Assembly (NCBI GenBank): GCA_944800085.1
Contig: CALYLO010000006.1
Span: 62,001-126,000, forward strand
Source of the DNA: Paenibacillus melissococcoides
GTDB lineage: Bacteria > Bacillota > Bacilli > Paenibacillales > Paenibacillaceae
Reading direction: 5' to 3'
DNA length: 64,000 nucleotides
The position numbers and the translations under genes are program-made. Positions 9,346 to 17,341 of this stretch are shown one piece after another (the first letter of the stretch is position 1; each line of letters starts with the position of its first letter). Below the pieces are notes generated by a model. The model was not told where the DNA came from and made no database searches. It worked only from the letters and a program-made list of their open reading frames with translations.

Positions 9346-9846
9346 ATGCCGACCGATATGGCCGAGCAATGGCTCAAACGGCGGGGTGTCACCCTGGACA
9401 GCATCGCGGACATCGTGTATCAGCTTCAGTCGCCTTACAATGCGTCGCTGACGATGGAAGCGTGCCTGGATAGCGTGCGGACGGTCATCCGCAAGCGGGA
9501 AGTGCAGTATACGCTCATCACCGGCATTGCGCTGGATGAGCTGGCGGAGCAGAAGCGGCTGCCCGAGCCGCTGCAATCGATTATGGAAGCGGATGAATCC
9601 TTGTACGGAGTGGACGAGACGCTCGCGATGGGGATTACGAACGTATACGGCATGATTGGATTAACGAGCTTCGGCTATTTGGACAAAGCGAAGATCGGCG
9701 TCATCCGCGAACTCAACGATAACCGGGAGCAGGTGCATGTCTTTCTCGACGATATCGTCGCCGGATTGGCGGCGGCGGCTTCCGCCCGCATCGCTCACCG
9801 GAATCGGGACGCGCGCAGCTATGATGCGGCAGATGAAGCGCTGTAG
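9346..9846 (+). CDS. Phosphatidylglycerophosphatase A-type protein (YutG family)
   Basis: The start is ATG 9346, preceded by AGGGAGGGG; the longer frame from 9298 reads through this site. The product has 166 residues. The DSIADIVYQLQSPYN start and ALDELAEQKRLPEPLQ, followed by a GITNVYGMIGLTSFGYLDK segment, fit the PgpA/YutG family of soluble all-helical phosphatases that remove phosphate from phosphatidylglycerophosphate or related substrates. There is no strong membrane segment. It follows dnaE by about 100 bases and may be partly co-transcribed. The substrate is not proven; family membership is more secure than the reaction. Confidence 0.72.
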   Translation: MPTDMAEQWLKRRGVTLDSIADIVYQLQSPYNASLTMEACLDSVRTVIRKREVQYTLITGIALDELAEQKRLPEPLQSIMEADESLYGVDETLAMGITNVYGMIGLTSFGYLDKAKIGVIRELNDNREQVHVFLDDIVAGLAAAASARIAHRNRDARSYDAADEAL

Positions 9847-9989
9847 CTTGATCGAGTGTTCCGAAGACTCCCCTGACATACATGACGGCTAACGATTCCA
9901 CCGGATTTGGTTGCGGTGAAAATGTCAATTATGTTATCATTATGGCATTATATGAGCCGTACTTGGGACGTTAGGGGGGTCATACGCGC

Positions 9990-10178
9990 ATGTGGACAGT
10001 CATCTACATCGCTCCGACTGCCAATTTAGCAGAGAAGATCCGGATCAGATTGACAGAGGAAGGATTTCTCGTTCAGGTTCGCCCTGTCCATCTCTCCAAA
10101 CAACAATTTGAAATCCTGGTACCTTCCGGGGAAGTCGAGGAAGTTCAAGAGGTGCTCAATTCGATTTTGCATGCATGA
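9990..10178 (+). CDS. Small conserved protein of 62 residues
   Basis: The function is unknown. The product has an alternating beta-alpha-beta pattern (WTVIYIAPT, ANLAEKIRIRLTEEGFLVQVRPV, FEILVPSGEVEEVQEVLNSIL) that resembles DUF2007-type or small ferredoxin-like folds. The AGGGGGGT site at 9973-9980 places the start well. A likely promoter (TTGCGG, then TATCAT near 9935) precedes it and a terminator follows at 10180, so it is its own transcription unit between dnaE and accD. Strong translation signals make it a real gene despite its size. Confidence 0.7.
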   Translation: MWTVIYIAPTANLAEKIRIRLTEEGFLVQVRPVHLSKQQFEILVPSGEVEEVQEVLNSILHA

Positions 10179-10179
10179 G

Positions 10180-10224
10180 ACGGCTGATGGATGAACGCTA
10201 GGTTGTTCAGACAGCCGATTTTTA
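10180..10224 (+). terminator. Terminator after the 62-residue protein gene
   Basis: CGGCTG (10181-10186) pairs with CAGCCG (10212-10217) and is followed by ATTTTTATT. Confidence 0.7.
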
Positions 10225-10303
10225 TTGCCTGCGGTTAGGACAATCTCTGGGGAGCCGCAACGCTGCTCCTTGCTGAGAAATCACGCCTAAAGAGGTGTAA
10301 CGG

Positions 10304-11185
10304 GTGTTTAAAGACTTATTTCAAAAGAAAAAGTACGCCACAGTACCTTCGCCGATGATGAACGATGATCGTCCTAAGCGTGAAATACCCGAAGGGTTAA
10401 TGAACAAATGCCCGAAATGCGGCACGATTCAGTATCATAAAGAATTTCAAAAAAACCTGAAGGTATGCTCGGAGTGCAATCATCATCTGCGATTGAATGC
10501 GTGGGAACGCATCGAAATGACCTTGGATGAAGGCCGTTTCTTTGAATATGACGCGGAAATGGATTCGGTCGACCCGCTTCAGTTCCCGGATTATATGGAG
10601 AAGCTGAATCTTCAAAAAGCAAAGACGGGTTTGAAAGAAGCTGTAATTACCGGCGAAGGCACCATTGGCGGTTTTCCGGTTGTGGTTGCTGTCATGAGCT
10701 TTGAGTTTTTCACGGGAAGCATGGGTTCGGTCGTCGGCGAGAAGGTGACGCGCGCGATTGAGACGGCGCAGCAGAAGCAATATCCTCTGATCATCTTCTC
10801 CACCTCCGGGGGAGCGCGGATGCAGGAGAGCATCCTGAGCTTGATGCAGATGGCGAAGACGAGCGCGGCTCTGGCCAAGTTCCATGAGGCCGGCGGTTTG
10901 TATATTTCCGTCTTCACCGATCCGACGATGGGGGGCGTATCGGCCAGCTTCGCGATGCTTGGCGACATTATTCTGGCGGAGCCAGGCGCGCGAATTGGCT
11001 TTGCCGGGCGGATTGTCATCGAGCAGACGATTCGCCAGAAGCTGCCGGACGAGTTCCAGACGGCGGAATTTAACTTGAAGCACGGACAGATCGATCTGGT
11101 CGTTCCGCGCAAGGATATGCGCCAAACATTGATCAAGCTGATTGATCTGCATACCGTGAAAGGAGAGGTGACGCATGGCGGGTGA
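10304..11185 (+). CDS. accD: Acetyl-CoA carboxylase carboxyltransferase, beta subunit
   Basis: AccD and AccA together transfer the carboxyl group from biotin on AccB to acetyl-CoA, giving malonyl-CoA for fatty acid synthesis. The start is GTG 10304 after AGAGGTG. The product has 293 residues. An N-terminal zinc ribbon (CPKCG and CSEC, residues about 37-60) is typical of bacterial AccD. The crotonase-like carboxyltransferase core follows, with SGGARMQE and GGVSASFAMLGD. It overlaps accA by 11 bases, which points to translational coupling and equal amounts of the two subunits. Confidence 0.97.
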   Translation: MFKDLFQKKKYATVPSPMMNDDRPKREIPEGLMNKCPKCGTIQYHKEFQKNLKVCSECNHHLRLNAWERIEMTLDEGRFFEYDAEMDSVDPLQFPDYMEKLNLQKAKTGLKEAVITGEGTIGGFPVVVAVMSFEFFTGSMGSVVGEKVTRAIETAQQKQYPLIIFSTSGGARMQESILSLMQMAKTSAALAKFHEAGGLYISVFTDPTMGGVSASFAMLGDIILAEPGARIGFAGRIVIEQTIRQKLPDEFQTAEFNLKHGQIDLVVPRKDMRQTLIKLIDLHTVKGEVTHGG

Positions 11186-12155
11186 GCTTCCGTTCGAGCA
11201 GCCTTTGGTAGAGTTGAAGAAGAAAATTGACGAGCTAAAGCGGTTCGGCGAAGAAAAGAACATAGACTTTACTGAAGAGATCGCCCGGTTGGAGCAGCGT
11301 TACGCCAAGCTGGCCGAGGACATTTACACCACGATCAGTCCGTCGCAGAAAATGCACTTGGCACGACATCATCAACGTCCGACCGCGCTTGATTTCATTC
11401 AGCATATTTTTACCGATTTCATCGAACTGCATGGAGACCGCCTGTTCGGCGACGATCTTGCGATCGTCGGCGGATTGGCGCGTCTGAACGGCATTCCCGT
11501 CACGGTTATCGGCCATCAGCGCGGGAAGGATACGAAGGACAATATTGCCCGCTTTTTCGGGAGCCCCCATCCGGAAGGCTTCCGCAAGGCGCTGCGCCTG
11601 ATGCAGCAAGCGGACAAGTTCAAGCGCCCGATCATTACGTTTATCGACACGAAGGGCGCCTATCCGGGCAATACGGCGGAAGAGCGCGGTCAATCCGAGG
11701 CGATCGCACGCAATTTGCGGGATATGATGCTGCTCCGCGTTCCGGTCATATGTGTCGTTATCGGCGAGGGCGGCAGCGGCGGAGCCTTGGCTTTGGGCGT
11801 GGGCAACCGCGTGCTGATGCTCGAAAATGCGATCTATTCCGCCATCTCCCCGAACGGGGCGGCCTCCATTCTGTGGAAGGACGCGTCGAAGGCCGAAGAG
11901 GCAGCGGAAGCGATGAAGATTACGGCAGACGATCTGAAGGAAATGGACGTCATCGAGGAGATCATTCCCGAGCCGCGTGGCGGAGCCCACAAAGATGTGG
12001 AAGCTGCTTCAGCCGAAGTCAAAGCAGCGCTTGTCCGCCATCTGTCAGACCTGCTGGAGATGAGCGCCGATGAACTGCGGGAGGACCGTTATGAGAAATT
12101 CCGCCGCATCGGGGTTTTTGAAGAACAAACCAAGGTCGGAAGTACCGAATCATAA
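11175..12155 (+). CDS. accA: Acetyl-CoA carboxylase carboxyltransferase, alpha subunit
   Basis: This is the partner of AccD in the cytoplasmic carboxyltransferase tetramer. The product has 326 residues, with an N-terminal helical segment (EKNIDFTEEIARLEQRY) and a ClpP/crotonase core (GHQRGKDTKDN, FIDTKGAYPG, GEGGSGGALALG). The start ATG 11175 has AAAGGAGAGGTGA inside the end of accD. In B. subtilis and most relatives pfkA follows accA; here the next gene is pyk after only 145 bases. Confidence 0.97.
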   Translation: MAGELPFEQPLVELKKKIDELKRFGEEKNIDFTEEIARLEQRYAKLAEDIYTTISPSQKMHLARHHQRPTALDFIQHIFTDFIELHGDRLFGDDLAIVGGLARLNGIPVTVIGHQRGKDTKDNIARFFGSPHPEGFRKALRLMQQADKFKRPIITFIDTKGAYPGNTAEERGQSEAIARNLRDMMLLRVPVICVVIGEGGSGGALALGVGNRVLMLENAIYSAISPNGAASILWKDASKAEEAAEAMKITADDLKEMDVIEEIIPEPRGGAHKDVEAASAEVKAALVRHLSDLLEMSADELREDRYEKFRRIGVFEEQTKVGSTES

Positions 12156-12300
12156 AAACGGTATATGCTGGCAAAACTAAATATTATGATAATCTTCATA
12201 TACAAACTTGCCGTTTTATAGTAAATTAGATAGATGAGAGCATACGCAAGATATGCAAAAGTAGACATAAAAAGAGAGCACAACATTGGAGGAAACTCAT

Positions 12301-13734
12301 ATGCGTAAAACGAAAATTGTCTGTACGATCGGTCCTTCCAGCGAATCCTTGGAAAACATCAAGAATTTGATTATGGCCGGCATGAACGTCGCTCGACTGA
12401 ACTTCTCGCACGGCGACTTCAAAGAGCACGGCAACCGCATCAAAAATATTCGCCAGGCTTGCGCCGAGTTGAACAAGACAGTTGCTATCTTGCTTGATAC
12501 CAAAGGCCCGGAAATCCGTACGGGAAAATTGGCCGTAGAGCCGATTGACCTCGTTCAGGACGAATATGTTACATTGACGACGGAAGAAATTATGGGAGAC
12601 AAGGACCGCATCTCGGTTACATATAAAGAATTGCCGCAAGATGTGGAAGTCGGTTCGACGATTCTAATCGACGACGGTCTGATCGGACTGTCTGTCGTTG
12701 ATATTCAAGGCACGGAGATCAAATGTAAAATCGTTAACGGCGGAACGATTAAGAGCAAAAAAGGCGTAAACGTTCCAGGCGTGAAGATTTCCCTGCCGGG
12801 CATTACGGAGAAAGACGCAAATGATATCCGCTTCGGGATTGAACAGGGTATCGACTTCATTGCGGCTTCTTTTGTGCGTAAAGCAAGCGACGTCATGGAG
12901 ATCCGCAACCTGCTCGAAGAGAACAATGCAGGCCATATCCAAATCATCTCGAAAATCGAGAACCAAGAAGGCGTGGACAACCTCGACGAGATCCTGGAAG
13001 TGTCCGACGGCCTGATGGTTGCGCGCGGAGACCTTGGCGTCGAGATTCCGGCGGAAGAAGTGCCTCTCGTTCAGAAGCGAATGATTGAGAAGTGCAACCT
13101 GGCCGGCAAGCCGGTCATTACCGCAACGCAAATGCTTGATTCCATGCAGCGCAATCCGCGTCCGACCCGCGCCGAAGCGAGCGACGTGGCGAACGCCATC
13201 TTCGACGGCACCGATGCAATCATGTTGTCCGGCGAGACGGCTGCAGGTAAATATCCGGTAGAGTCGGTGCTCACGATGTCCCGCATTGCGGAGAAAGCCG
13301 AGTCTGCGCTCGAATATCATGAGATTCTGGTGAAGCAAAGCTCGAAGCAGCAGGCAACCGTAACCGACGCGATCAGCCAAGCGGTAGCGAACTCTGCATT
13401 GGATCTGGATGCGAAGGCGATTATCAGCTCTACGCAGACAGGCTATACGGCACGGATGGTATCCAAATACCGTCCGAAGGCGCCAATCATCGCCGTCACT
13501 CCATCGGAGCAAGTGATGCGCGGACTGTGCCTGTCCTGGGGCGTCGTTACGGTCAAGAGCGAAGCGGCTAATTCGACAGACGAAATGTTCGATGAAGCGG
13601 TTCGCGGCGGCGTGAAGACGGGCATCGTATCCGAAGGCGACCTCGTTGTCATTACGGCTGGGGTGCCTACCGGCTGCGCAGGTTCCACGAACTTGATCAA
13701 GATTAGCCAAATCGGTCAAAACCGTATTTCCTAA
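12301..13734 (+). CDS. pyk: Pyruvate kinase, short form
   Basis: Converts phosphoenolpyruvate and ADP to pyruvate and ATP. I place the start at ATG 12301 (MRKTKIVCTIGPSS), because the upstream TTG at 12286 would put the GGAGG site (12289-12294) inside the gene. The product has 477 residues. The active-site barrel shows LLDTKGPEIRTG, ISKIENQEG, VARGDLGVEIP and the MLDSM segment; the allosteric C domain ends at YRPKAPIIAVTP...NLIKISQIG. The extra C-terminal PEP-utilising-like domain of Bacillus and Geobacillus enzymes (about 585 residues) is missing; the gene ends cleanly before a strong terminator. Confidence 0.96.
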   Translation: MRKTKIVCTIGPSSESLENIKNLIMAGMNVARLNFSHGDFKEHGNRIKNIRQACAELNKTVAILLDTKGPEIRTGKLAVEPIDLVQDEYVTLTTEEIMGDKDRISVTYKELPQDVEVGSTILIDDGLIGLSVVDIQGTEIKCKIVNGGTIKSKKGVNVPGVKISLPGITEKDANDIRFGIEQGIDFIAASFVRKASDVMEIRNLLEENNAGHIQIISKIENQEGVDNLDEILEVSDGLMVARGDLGVEIPAEEVPLVQKRMIEKCNLAGKPVITATQMLDSMQRNPRPTRAEASDVANAIFDGTDAIMLSGETAAGKYPVESVLTMSRIAEKAESALEYHEILVKQSSKQQATVTDAISQAVANSALDLDAKAIISSTQTGYTARMVSKYRPKAPIIAVTPSEQVMRGLCLSWGVVTVKSEAANSTDEMFDEAVRGGVKTGIVSEGDLVVITAGVPTGCAGSTNLIKISQIGQNRIS

Positions 13735-13774
13735 TCGGCAGATTTTGACACGGACATCGATTCCATAAAAAACA

Positions 13775-13816
13775 AGCAGAAGCAATGGTGCAACCGCCAT
13801 TGCTTCTGTTGCATTT
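13775..13816 (+). terminator. Terminator of pyk
   Basis: A 12-bp perfect stem (13777-13788 with 13797-13808) with an 8-base loop, followed by a T-rich tail. Confidence 0.8.
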
Positions 13817-13857
13817 GTGAGCGGAGGCTCCATAGGATACAATAGGGGGGAATGGGA

Positions 13858-14337
13858 ATGAGCGATTCCGGAATGAGCCCGCAAGCTGGGTGGCATGGAT
13901 TTCCGCTGCGCGTCCGCTATCAGGAGACCGACCGGATGGATGTTGTCTTCCACGGCAATTACGTCACTTGGTTCGAGGTGGGCCGCACGGAATGGATTCG
14001 GGCCCAAGGTTTAACCTACCGTGAACTGGAGGCGCGGGGATTGCTGCTGCCGGTAGTCGATCTGCATCTGCATTTTATGCGCCCGGCGGTATACGACGAC
14101 ACGGTTGTCGTGTTCACGAAGCTCATCCAACGGACGGCGCTGCGCCTCACCTTCGCCTCCTGCATCTGCCGCGGAGGCGAGGGGGTTGCCGAAGCCGGAT
14201 GGTATGCCGAGCCGGAGGGCGAGCGTCTCGTCGAAGGCGAGACGACGCTGGCATGGCTGAACGCGGACTGGAGGCCGGCCCGGCTCGAGCGGGAAGCGCC
14301 TGATGTATGGGAGCTGTTGAAGCAGGCATGTCCTTGA
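13858..14337 (+). CDS. Hotdog-fold acyl-CoA thioesterase (YbgC/YneP type)
   Basis: Small thioesterases of this family hydrolyse acyl-CoA or related thioesters. ATG 13858 is preferred because the AGGGGGG site (13844-13850) would be only one base from the ATG at 13852. The product has 159 residues. The signature QETDRMDVVFHGNYVTWFE (residues 20-38) contains the catalytic Asp region and the N-Y pair of the 4-hydroxybenzoyl-CoA thioesterase family. The rest is the usual hotdog beta sheet (VVDLHLHFMRPAVYDDTVVV). The substrate cannot be read from sequence. It lies alone between pyk and fxsA. Confidence 0.82.
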   Translation: MSDSGMSPQAGWHGFPLRVRYQETDRMDVVFHGNYVTWFEVGRTEWIRAQGLTYRELEARGLLLPVVDLHLHFMRPAVYDDTVVVFTKLIQRTALRLTFASCICRGGEGVAEAGWYAEPEGERLVEGETTLAWLNADWRPARLEREAPDVWELLKQACP

Positions 14338-14428
14338 CGCTCCTTCAGGGGCTGCATCGCTACGGAGGATGTTCGCGTCGCGGATACGGATGACCGCTCG
14401 GGCATCGGCGGAGAGCAAAGGAGATAAC

Positions 14429-14476
14429 GTGGCAAGCTGCGCTCGCGCAAGCCTCGGCTTCGTGGCGGCAGCATGA
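14429..14476 (+). other. Possible 15-codon leader ORF before fxsA
   Basis: A GTG start with AAAGGAG (14417-14423) at ideal spacing opens a 15-residue frame rich in Ala, Cys, Arg and Ser, ending 26 bases before fxsA. The ribosome binding site is better than chance, but the frame may not be meaningful. It could couple translation to fxsA. Confidence 0.25.
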
Positions 14477-14501
14477 ACTTCAGTGGGAAGGAGATGCGAG
14501 C

Positions 14502-14906
14502 ATGAACCCGATCATGATAGGCATACTTATCGTATTGACCTTAATTCCGGCCTTGGAGATATACGGCTTCCTCCTCGTCAGCGGCTGGATAGGAGGGTGG
14601 AACACCTTCCTCCTGATCCTTCTGACCAGTGTAATCGGCGCGATCATCGCGCGCTACGAGGCGGCTCAGGTATGGGGAGATGCCCAGAAGCAGCTTCAAG
14701 CGAGACAGGTTCCGGGGCGGGCGGTCATTGACGGGCTCTGTATATTGGCGGGCGGCGTGCTGCTGCTGACCCCCGGGTTTTTCACGGATATTGTGGGCTT
14801 CACGCTCGTGTTTCCGCTGACCCGGCCCCTATACAGGCATTACATGCTCAAATGGATTGAAAAGAAAATGAAGGACGGCAGCTTCATCTACTATCGGCGG
14901 TATTGA
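14502..14906 (+). CDS. fxsA: FxsA family membrane protein
   Basis: A cytoplasmic-membrane protein of 134 residues with hydrophobic segments at about 3-24, 28-47 and 73-97. The family hallmarks are LIPALEIYGFLLVSG near the N terminus and LLLTPGFFTDIVGF around residue 90. The E. coli homologue counteracts phage F exclusion; the cellular role is otherwise unknown. The start follows GGAAGGAGATGCGAGC. Its place between pyk and ytvI matches B. subtilis ytzA. Confidence 0.87.
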   Translation: MNPIMIGILIVLTLIPALEIYGFLLVSGWIGGWNTFLLILLTSVIGAIIARYEAAQVWGDAQKQLQARQVPGRAVIDGLCILAGGVLLLTPGFFTDIVGFTLVFPLTRPLYRHYMLKWIEKKMKDGSFIYYRRY

Positions 14907-14924
14907 TGAAGTCGGCCTGAGCAG

Positions 14925-14956
14925 ACAACGACATGATGCGTGCATCATGTCGTTGT
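14925..14956 (+). terminator. Large inverted repeat after fxsA
   Basis: A perfect 15-bp inverted repeat with only two central bases (14925-14939 / 14942-14956). The T-run behind it is weak (ACCGTTTCG), so it is a plausible terminator or simply a cruciform-prone site. Confidence 0.5.
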
Positions 14957-14971
14957 ACCGTTTCGTGCAAA

Positions 14972-15302
14972 TATCAGCGATGGTGTCCCCATCGGTCATG
15001 ACAGGTAAGCACGTCTGAGCGCTTTATGAACTCTATCCCATAGCGTCAGGGGCAGGCAAGCACGTATGAGCACCTTATAAGCGATCTCCCATAGCGTCAG
15101 GACAAGTGAACGTGGAGCAGCGCCTTATATACGATATCCCACTCCGTCAGGGCGGATAGGTACGCAGCAGCGCCTTATAAGCGTTATCCCACTCTATCAG
15201 GACAGGTACGCACGAAGGGGAAGGGGCATTACGCCCTTATCCATCCAGTCTTCTTAGTTGGCAGGCTGCGGCCCCTGACTCCTTGGGATATTGGTTATAA
15301 GG
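14972..15302. repeat. Repeat cluster B: about 4.5 tandem ~50-bp units plus one inverted copy
   Basis: Units begin at CTTTATGA 15022, CTTATAAG 15074, CTTATATA 15124 and CTTATAAG 15174 (periods 52, 50 and 50), with a decayed unit before them at 14972. Each carries CTTATA.., then TCCCA..CGTCAGG, then a GTACGCA-type tail. An inverted copy (CCTGACTCCTTGGGATATTGG...) lies at 15274-15302. It has the same core as clusters A, C and D. There is no gene here. Confidence 0.85.
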
Positions 15303-15347
15303 CCTTCCCGATAGTACATTTCCATTCGACAAAGGCACCGCACAAGA

Positions 15348-15445
15348 ACAAGCACACGAGCACCAAAACAAGCACTATCCCATGAACAAGCATTTAAACA
15401 AGCACTTAAATAAGAACTTGGACAAAAACATGAATTCGTACAAGA
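15348..15445. repeat. Short direct repeats of an AACAAGCA-type unit
   Basis: About six imperfect copies of a roughly 12-base unit based on AACAAGCACTTA (clear at 15351, 15367, 15383, 15395 and 15407) lie just beyond the broken end of the ClbS/DfsB pseudogene. Confidence 0.65.
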
Positions 15446-15474
15446 ACCGCCAATTGCACCCGACACTCTCCATC

Positions 15475-15709
15475 ACGCCAACCCCCGGCGCCGGCATGAT
15501 AACGGGTTTTCCCGCCAGTTCATCTTTGTCCCAGCCCATAACAAGGTTCAGCCAACCGAGCTGGTAGGCGATGATTTCGGCGGAAGTTCGATCGACTTCC
15601 GGAACTCTGCAGTCCTTTTGGCTATCGTCAATTCCTTCGAACTCGCCATCCAGCAGCAGATATGCGGCATGGATAGTTCTTTTTTTGAGGTGTATTCGTA
15701 GCTTGCCAT
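15475..15709 (-). pseudogene. ClbS/DfsB family (DUF1706) gene, frameshifted and truncated
   Basis: On the minus strand an ATG at 15709 with AAAGGAG upstream encodes MASYEYTSKKELS and then loses frame. In the next frame the sequence resumes as AAYLLLDGEFEGIDD, VPEVDRTSAEIIAYQLGWLN and WDKDELAGKP, all typical of the first half of the four-helix ClbS/DfsB family. The reading is lost again near VIMPAPG, where short direct repeats begin, and the C-terminal half (about 90 residues) is absent. Some relatives protect cells from genotoxins such as colibactin; most are uncharacterised. A small indel near codon 13 plus loss of the 3' part makes it a pseudogene. Confidence 0.75.
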
Positions 15710-15909
15710 GGCGGCGCTCCTTTACAGGTTTTCTTTTTATTTTACAAGCTTGAACCTGACACCTCTATGTCATATTCCGACTGCTCCCCCCTGCAAAATT
15801 GATTCCTCTACCGCGATATCATGCGGCATGCGGCCACGGCTCTCTGAAACGCGAAGAACGAGGTTTTCTCTCCCTCTAGGCGATTGCTCGCCAATCTTGC
15901 CGCGGCCTC

Positions 15910-17025
15910 TCAATGCCTCCCGGCCATAATGTAGTTGCGCAAGTCCGTGAATATTCCAGCGCGGTGCAGCGCGGCGATGATGACGACGGCGACGGGCCCC
16001 GCGATCAGGCCGAGCACGCCGAGCAGCTTGAGACCGGCAAAGGTGGCCATAAGCATGATGAGCGGATCGAGCCCGAGGCTGGAGGCGAGTACTTTGGGCT
16101 CCATCACCTGGCGGGCGACGAGGACAATCGCATAGAGGACGGCAAGTCCAATGCCGAAGGAGGAATTGCCGATCGCGAAGCTGTATATGATCCAAGGCAC
16201 CATGACAGCTCCGACGCCCAGGTAGGGGAGCAGATCGACGAGGCCGACGAGCAGCCCGATCGTGATCGCGTAGTCGACCCGGAGCAGAATAAGGCCGATC
16301 GTGACGAAGACCATCGTCATTGAGATGAGCAGGAACTGCGCCCGGCAGTAGCCGAACAGGGCCCCCTTCAGATCATGCCAGATGGTGCCGGCCGGCGTCC
16401 GGAGCGGCTCCTGCACCCAGGAGAGCACCACGCGCCGCCACCGCAGCCAATCCTTGCTGATGAAGAAGGCGGCAAGCAGGACGACGATCGCGATAGTCGC
16501 GACGTTGGGCAGGCTGGTCAGCAGCCGGACGATGCCGTCCAGGAAGAGCGTGATCAGATTCGTAATCGCGGTTGTTACGGTCTGTGCGGTATCGGCGAGA
16601 TTGCGGTTGATCGAATCCTGGACATTCGGATTGTCCTTATAGATCGAGCTGATCAGGTGGATGAACTGCTGCACTTCCCCGCTGTCGAAAAAACGGACAA
16701 ACAGCTCCCTCCATTGATTCAGTGTGTAATCCATCGTTAACGAGACCGTGTATATTTCCTTGACGATGCGCGTAATGACGGCGGCCGCTATCGTCATCAT
16801 TCCGAGCAGGAACAGCAGCAGCGACACCGTGACGCTGAGCCAGCGGGGGAAGCGCAGCGATTCGCTCATCCAATCGACGATCGGATTCAGCAGGAGCGCG
16901 ATCAGCCACGCGATTAAGAACGGGTACATCACAGGCAAGAGAACGTAGCAAGCGACGCAGACAAGGACGGATCCTCCCAGGACAAGGCTTCCTCTCCACA
17001 GCCGTTTCAACAGTATGTGATTCAT
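15910..17025 (-). CDS. ytvI: Sporulation integral membrane protein YtvI (AI-2E exporter-like fold)
   Basis: A 371-residue polytopic protein of the PerM/AI-2E transporter superfamily. Hydrophobic segments cluster at residues 15-42, 60-85, 145-175 and 210-345, with a long extracytoplasmic loop (about 90-140). Its place directly before citZ on the opposite strand is that of B. subtilis ytvI, a sigma-E regulon member. The substrate is unknown. The start ATG 17025 follows an AAGGAGACGG site. A second protein of the same family is encoded at 23296-24432. Confidence 0.85.
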   Translation of the reverse strand: MNHILLKRLWRGSLVLGGSVLVCVACYVLLPVMYPFLIAWLIALLLNPIVDWMSESLRFPRWLSVTVSLLLFLLGMMTIAAAVITRIVKEIYTVSLTMDYTLNQWRELFVRFFDSGEVQQFIHLISSIYKDNPNVQDSINRNLADTAQTVTTAITNLITLFLDGIVRLLTSLPNVATIAIVVLLAAFFISKDWLRWRRVVLSWVQEPLRTPAGTIWHDLKGALFGYCRAQFLLISMTMVFVTIGLILLRVDYAITIGLLVGLVDLLPYLGVGAVMVPWIIYSFAIGNSSFGIGLAVLYAIVLVARQVMEPKVLASSLGLDPLIMLMATFAGLKLLGVLGLIAGPVAVVIIAALHRAGIFTDLRNYIMAGRH

Positions 17026-17192
17026 TTTCCCGTCTCCTTTCCGGCTTGGGTGACCGGGATTCCTGCTTCCCGGATCCGAACGTGGGACAGACCTCTATAT
17101 GTAATGCTATGCTAAAAATCACAATACTTTCATTTTTATTTTCACAAAAAGCATTTATAGACGTGATAAAGCATTTCTATCCACATTCTGTA

Positions 17193-17207
17193 ATGAAACC
17201 GTTCACA
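17193..17207 (+). promoter_or_regulatory. Catabolite-responsive element (CcpA site) in the citZ promoter
   Basis: ATGAAACCGTTCACA fits every fixed position of the cre consensus WTGNAANCGNWNNCW. It overlaps the -35 element of the citZ promoter, a placement that would repress. B. subtilis citZ is also under CcpA control. Confidence 0.7.
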
Positions 17208-17230
17208 GTTCCGACAAAATCCTTTATGAT
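17202..17230 (+). promoter_or_regulatory. Probable sigma-A promoter of citZ
   Basis: TTCACA (17202-17207) and TATGAT (17225-17230) have exactly 17 bp between them. The -10 element lies 112 bp before the citZ start. The rest of 17026-17341 is AT-rich with no gene. Confidence 0.65.
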
Positions 17231-17341
17231 TTAAAGTAGAAAGAACCTGCCTATTTCCAAATAGTCAGGGAACATCAGGATTGGCAGAGAAAAGGGAAGC
17301 TGGGATTGATATAGGTTAGTAATGCAAAGGAGAGAGGACAC

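Noticed and set aside
14972..15215. Possible CRISPR array
   Set aside because: Units are degenerate, the whole 50-bp period is repeated rather than a repeat alternating with unique spacers, and no cas gene is near.
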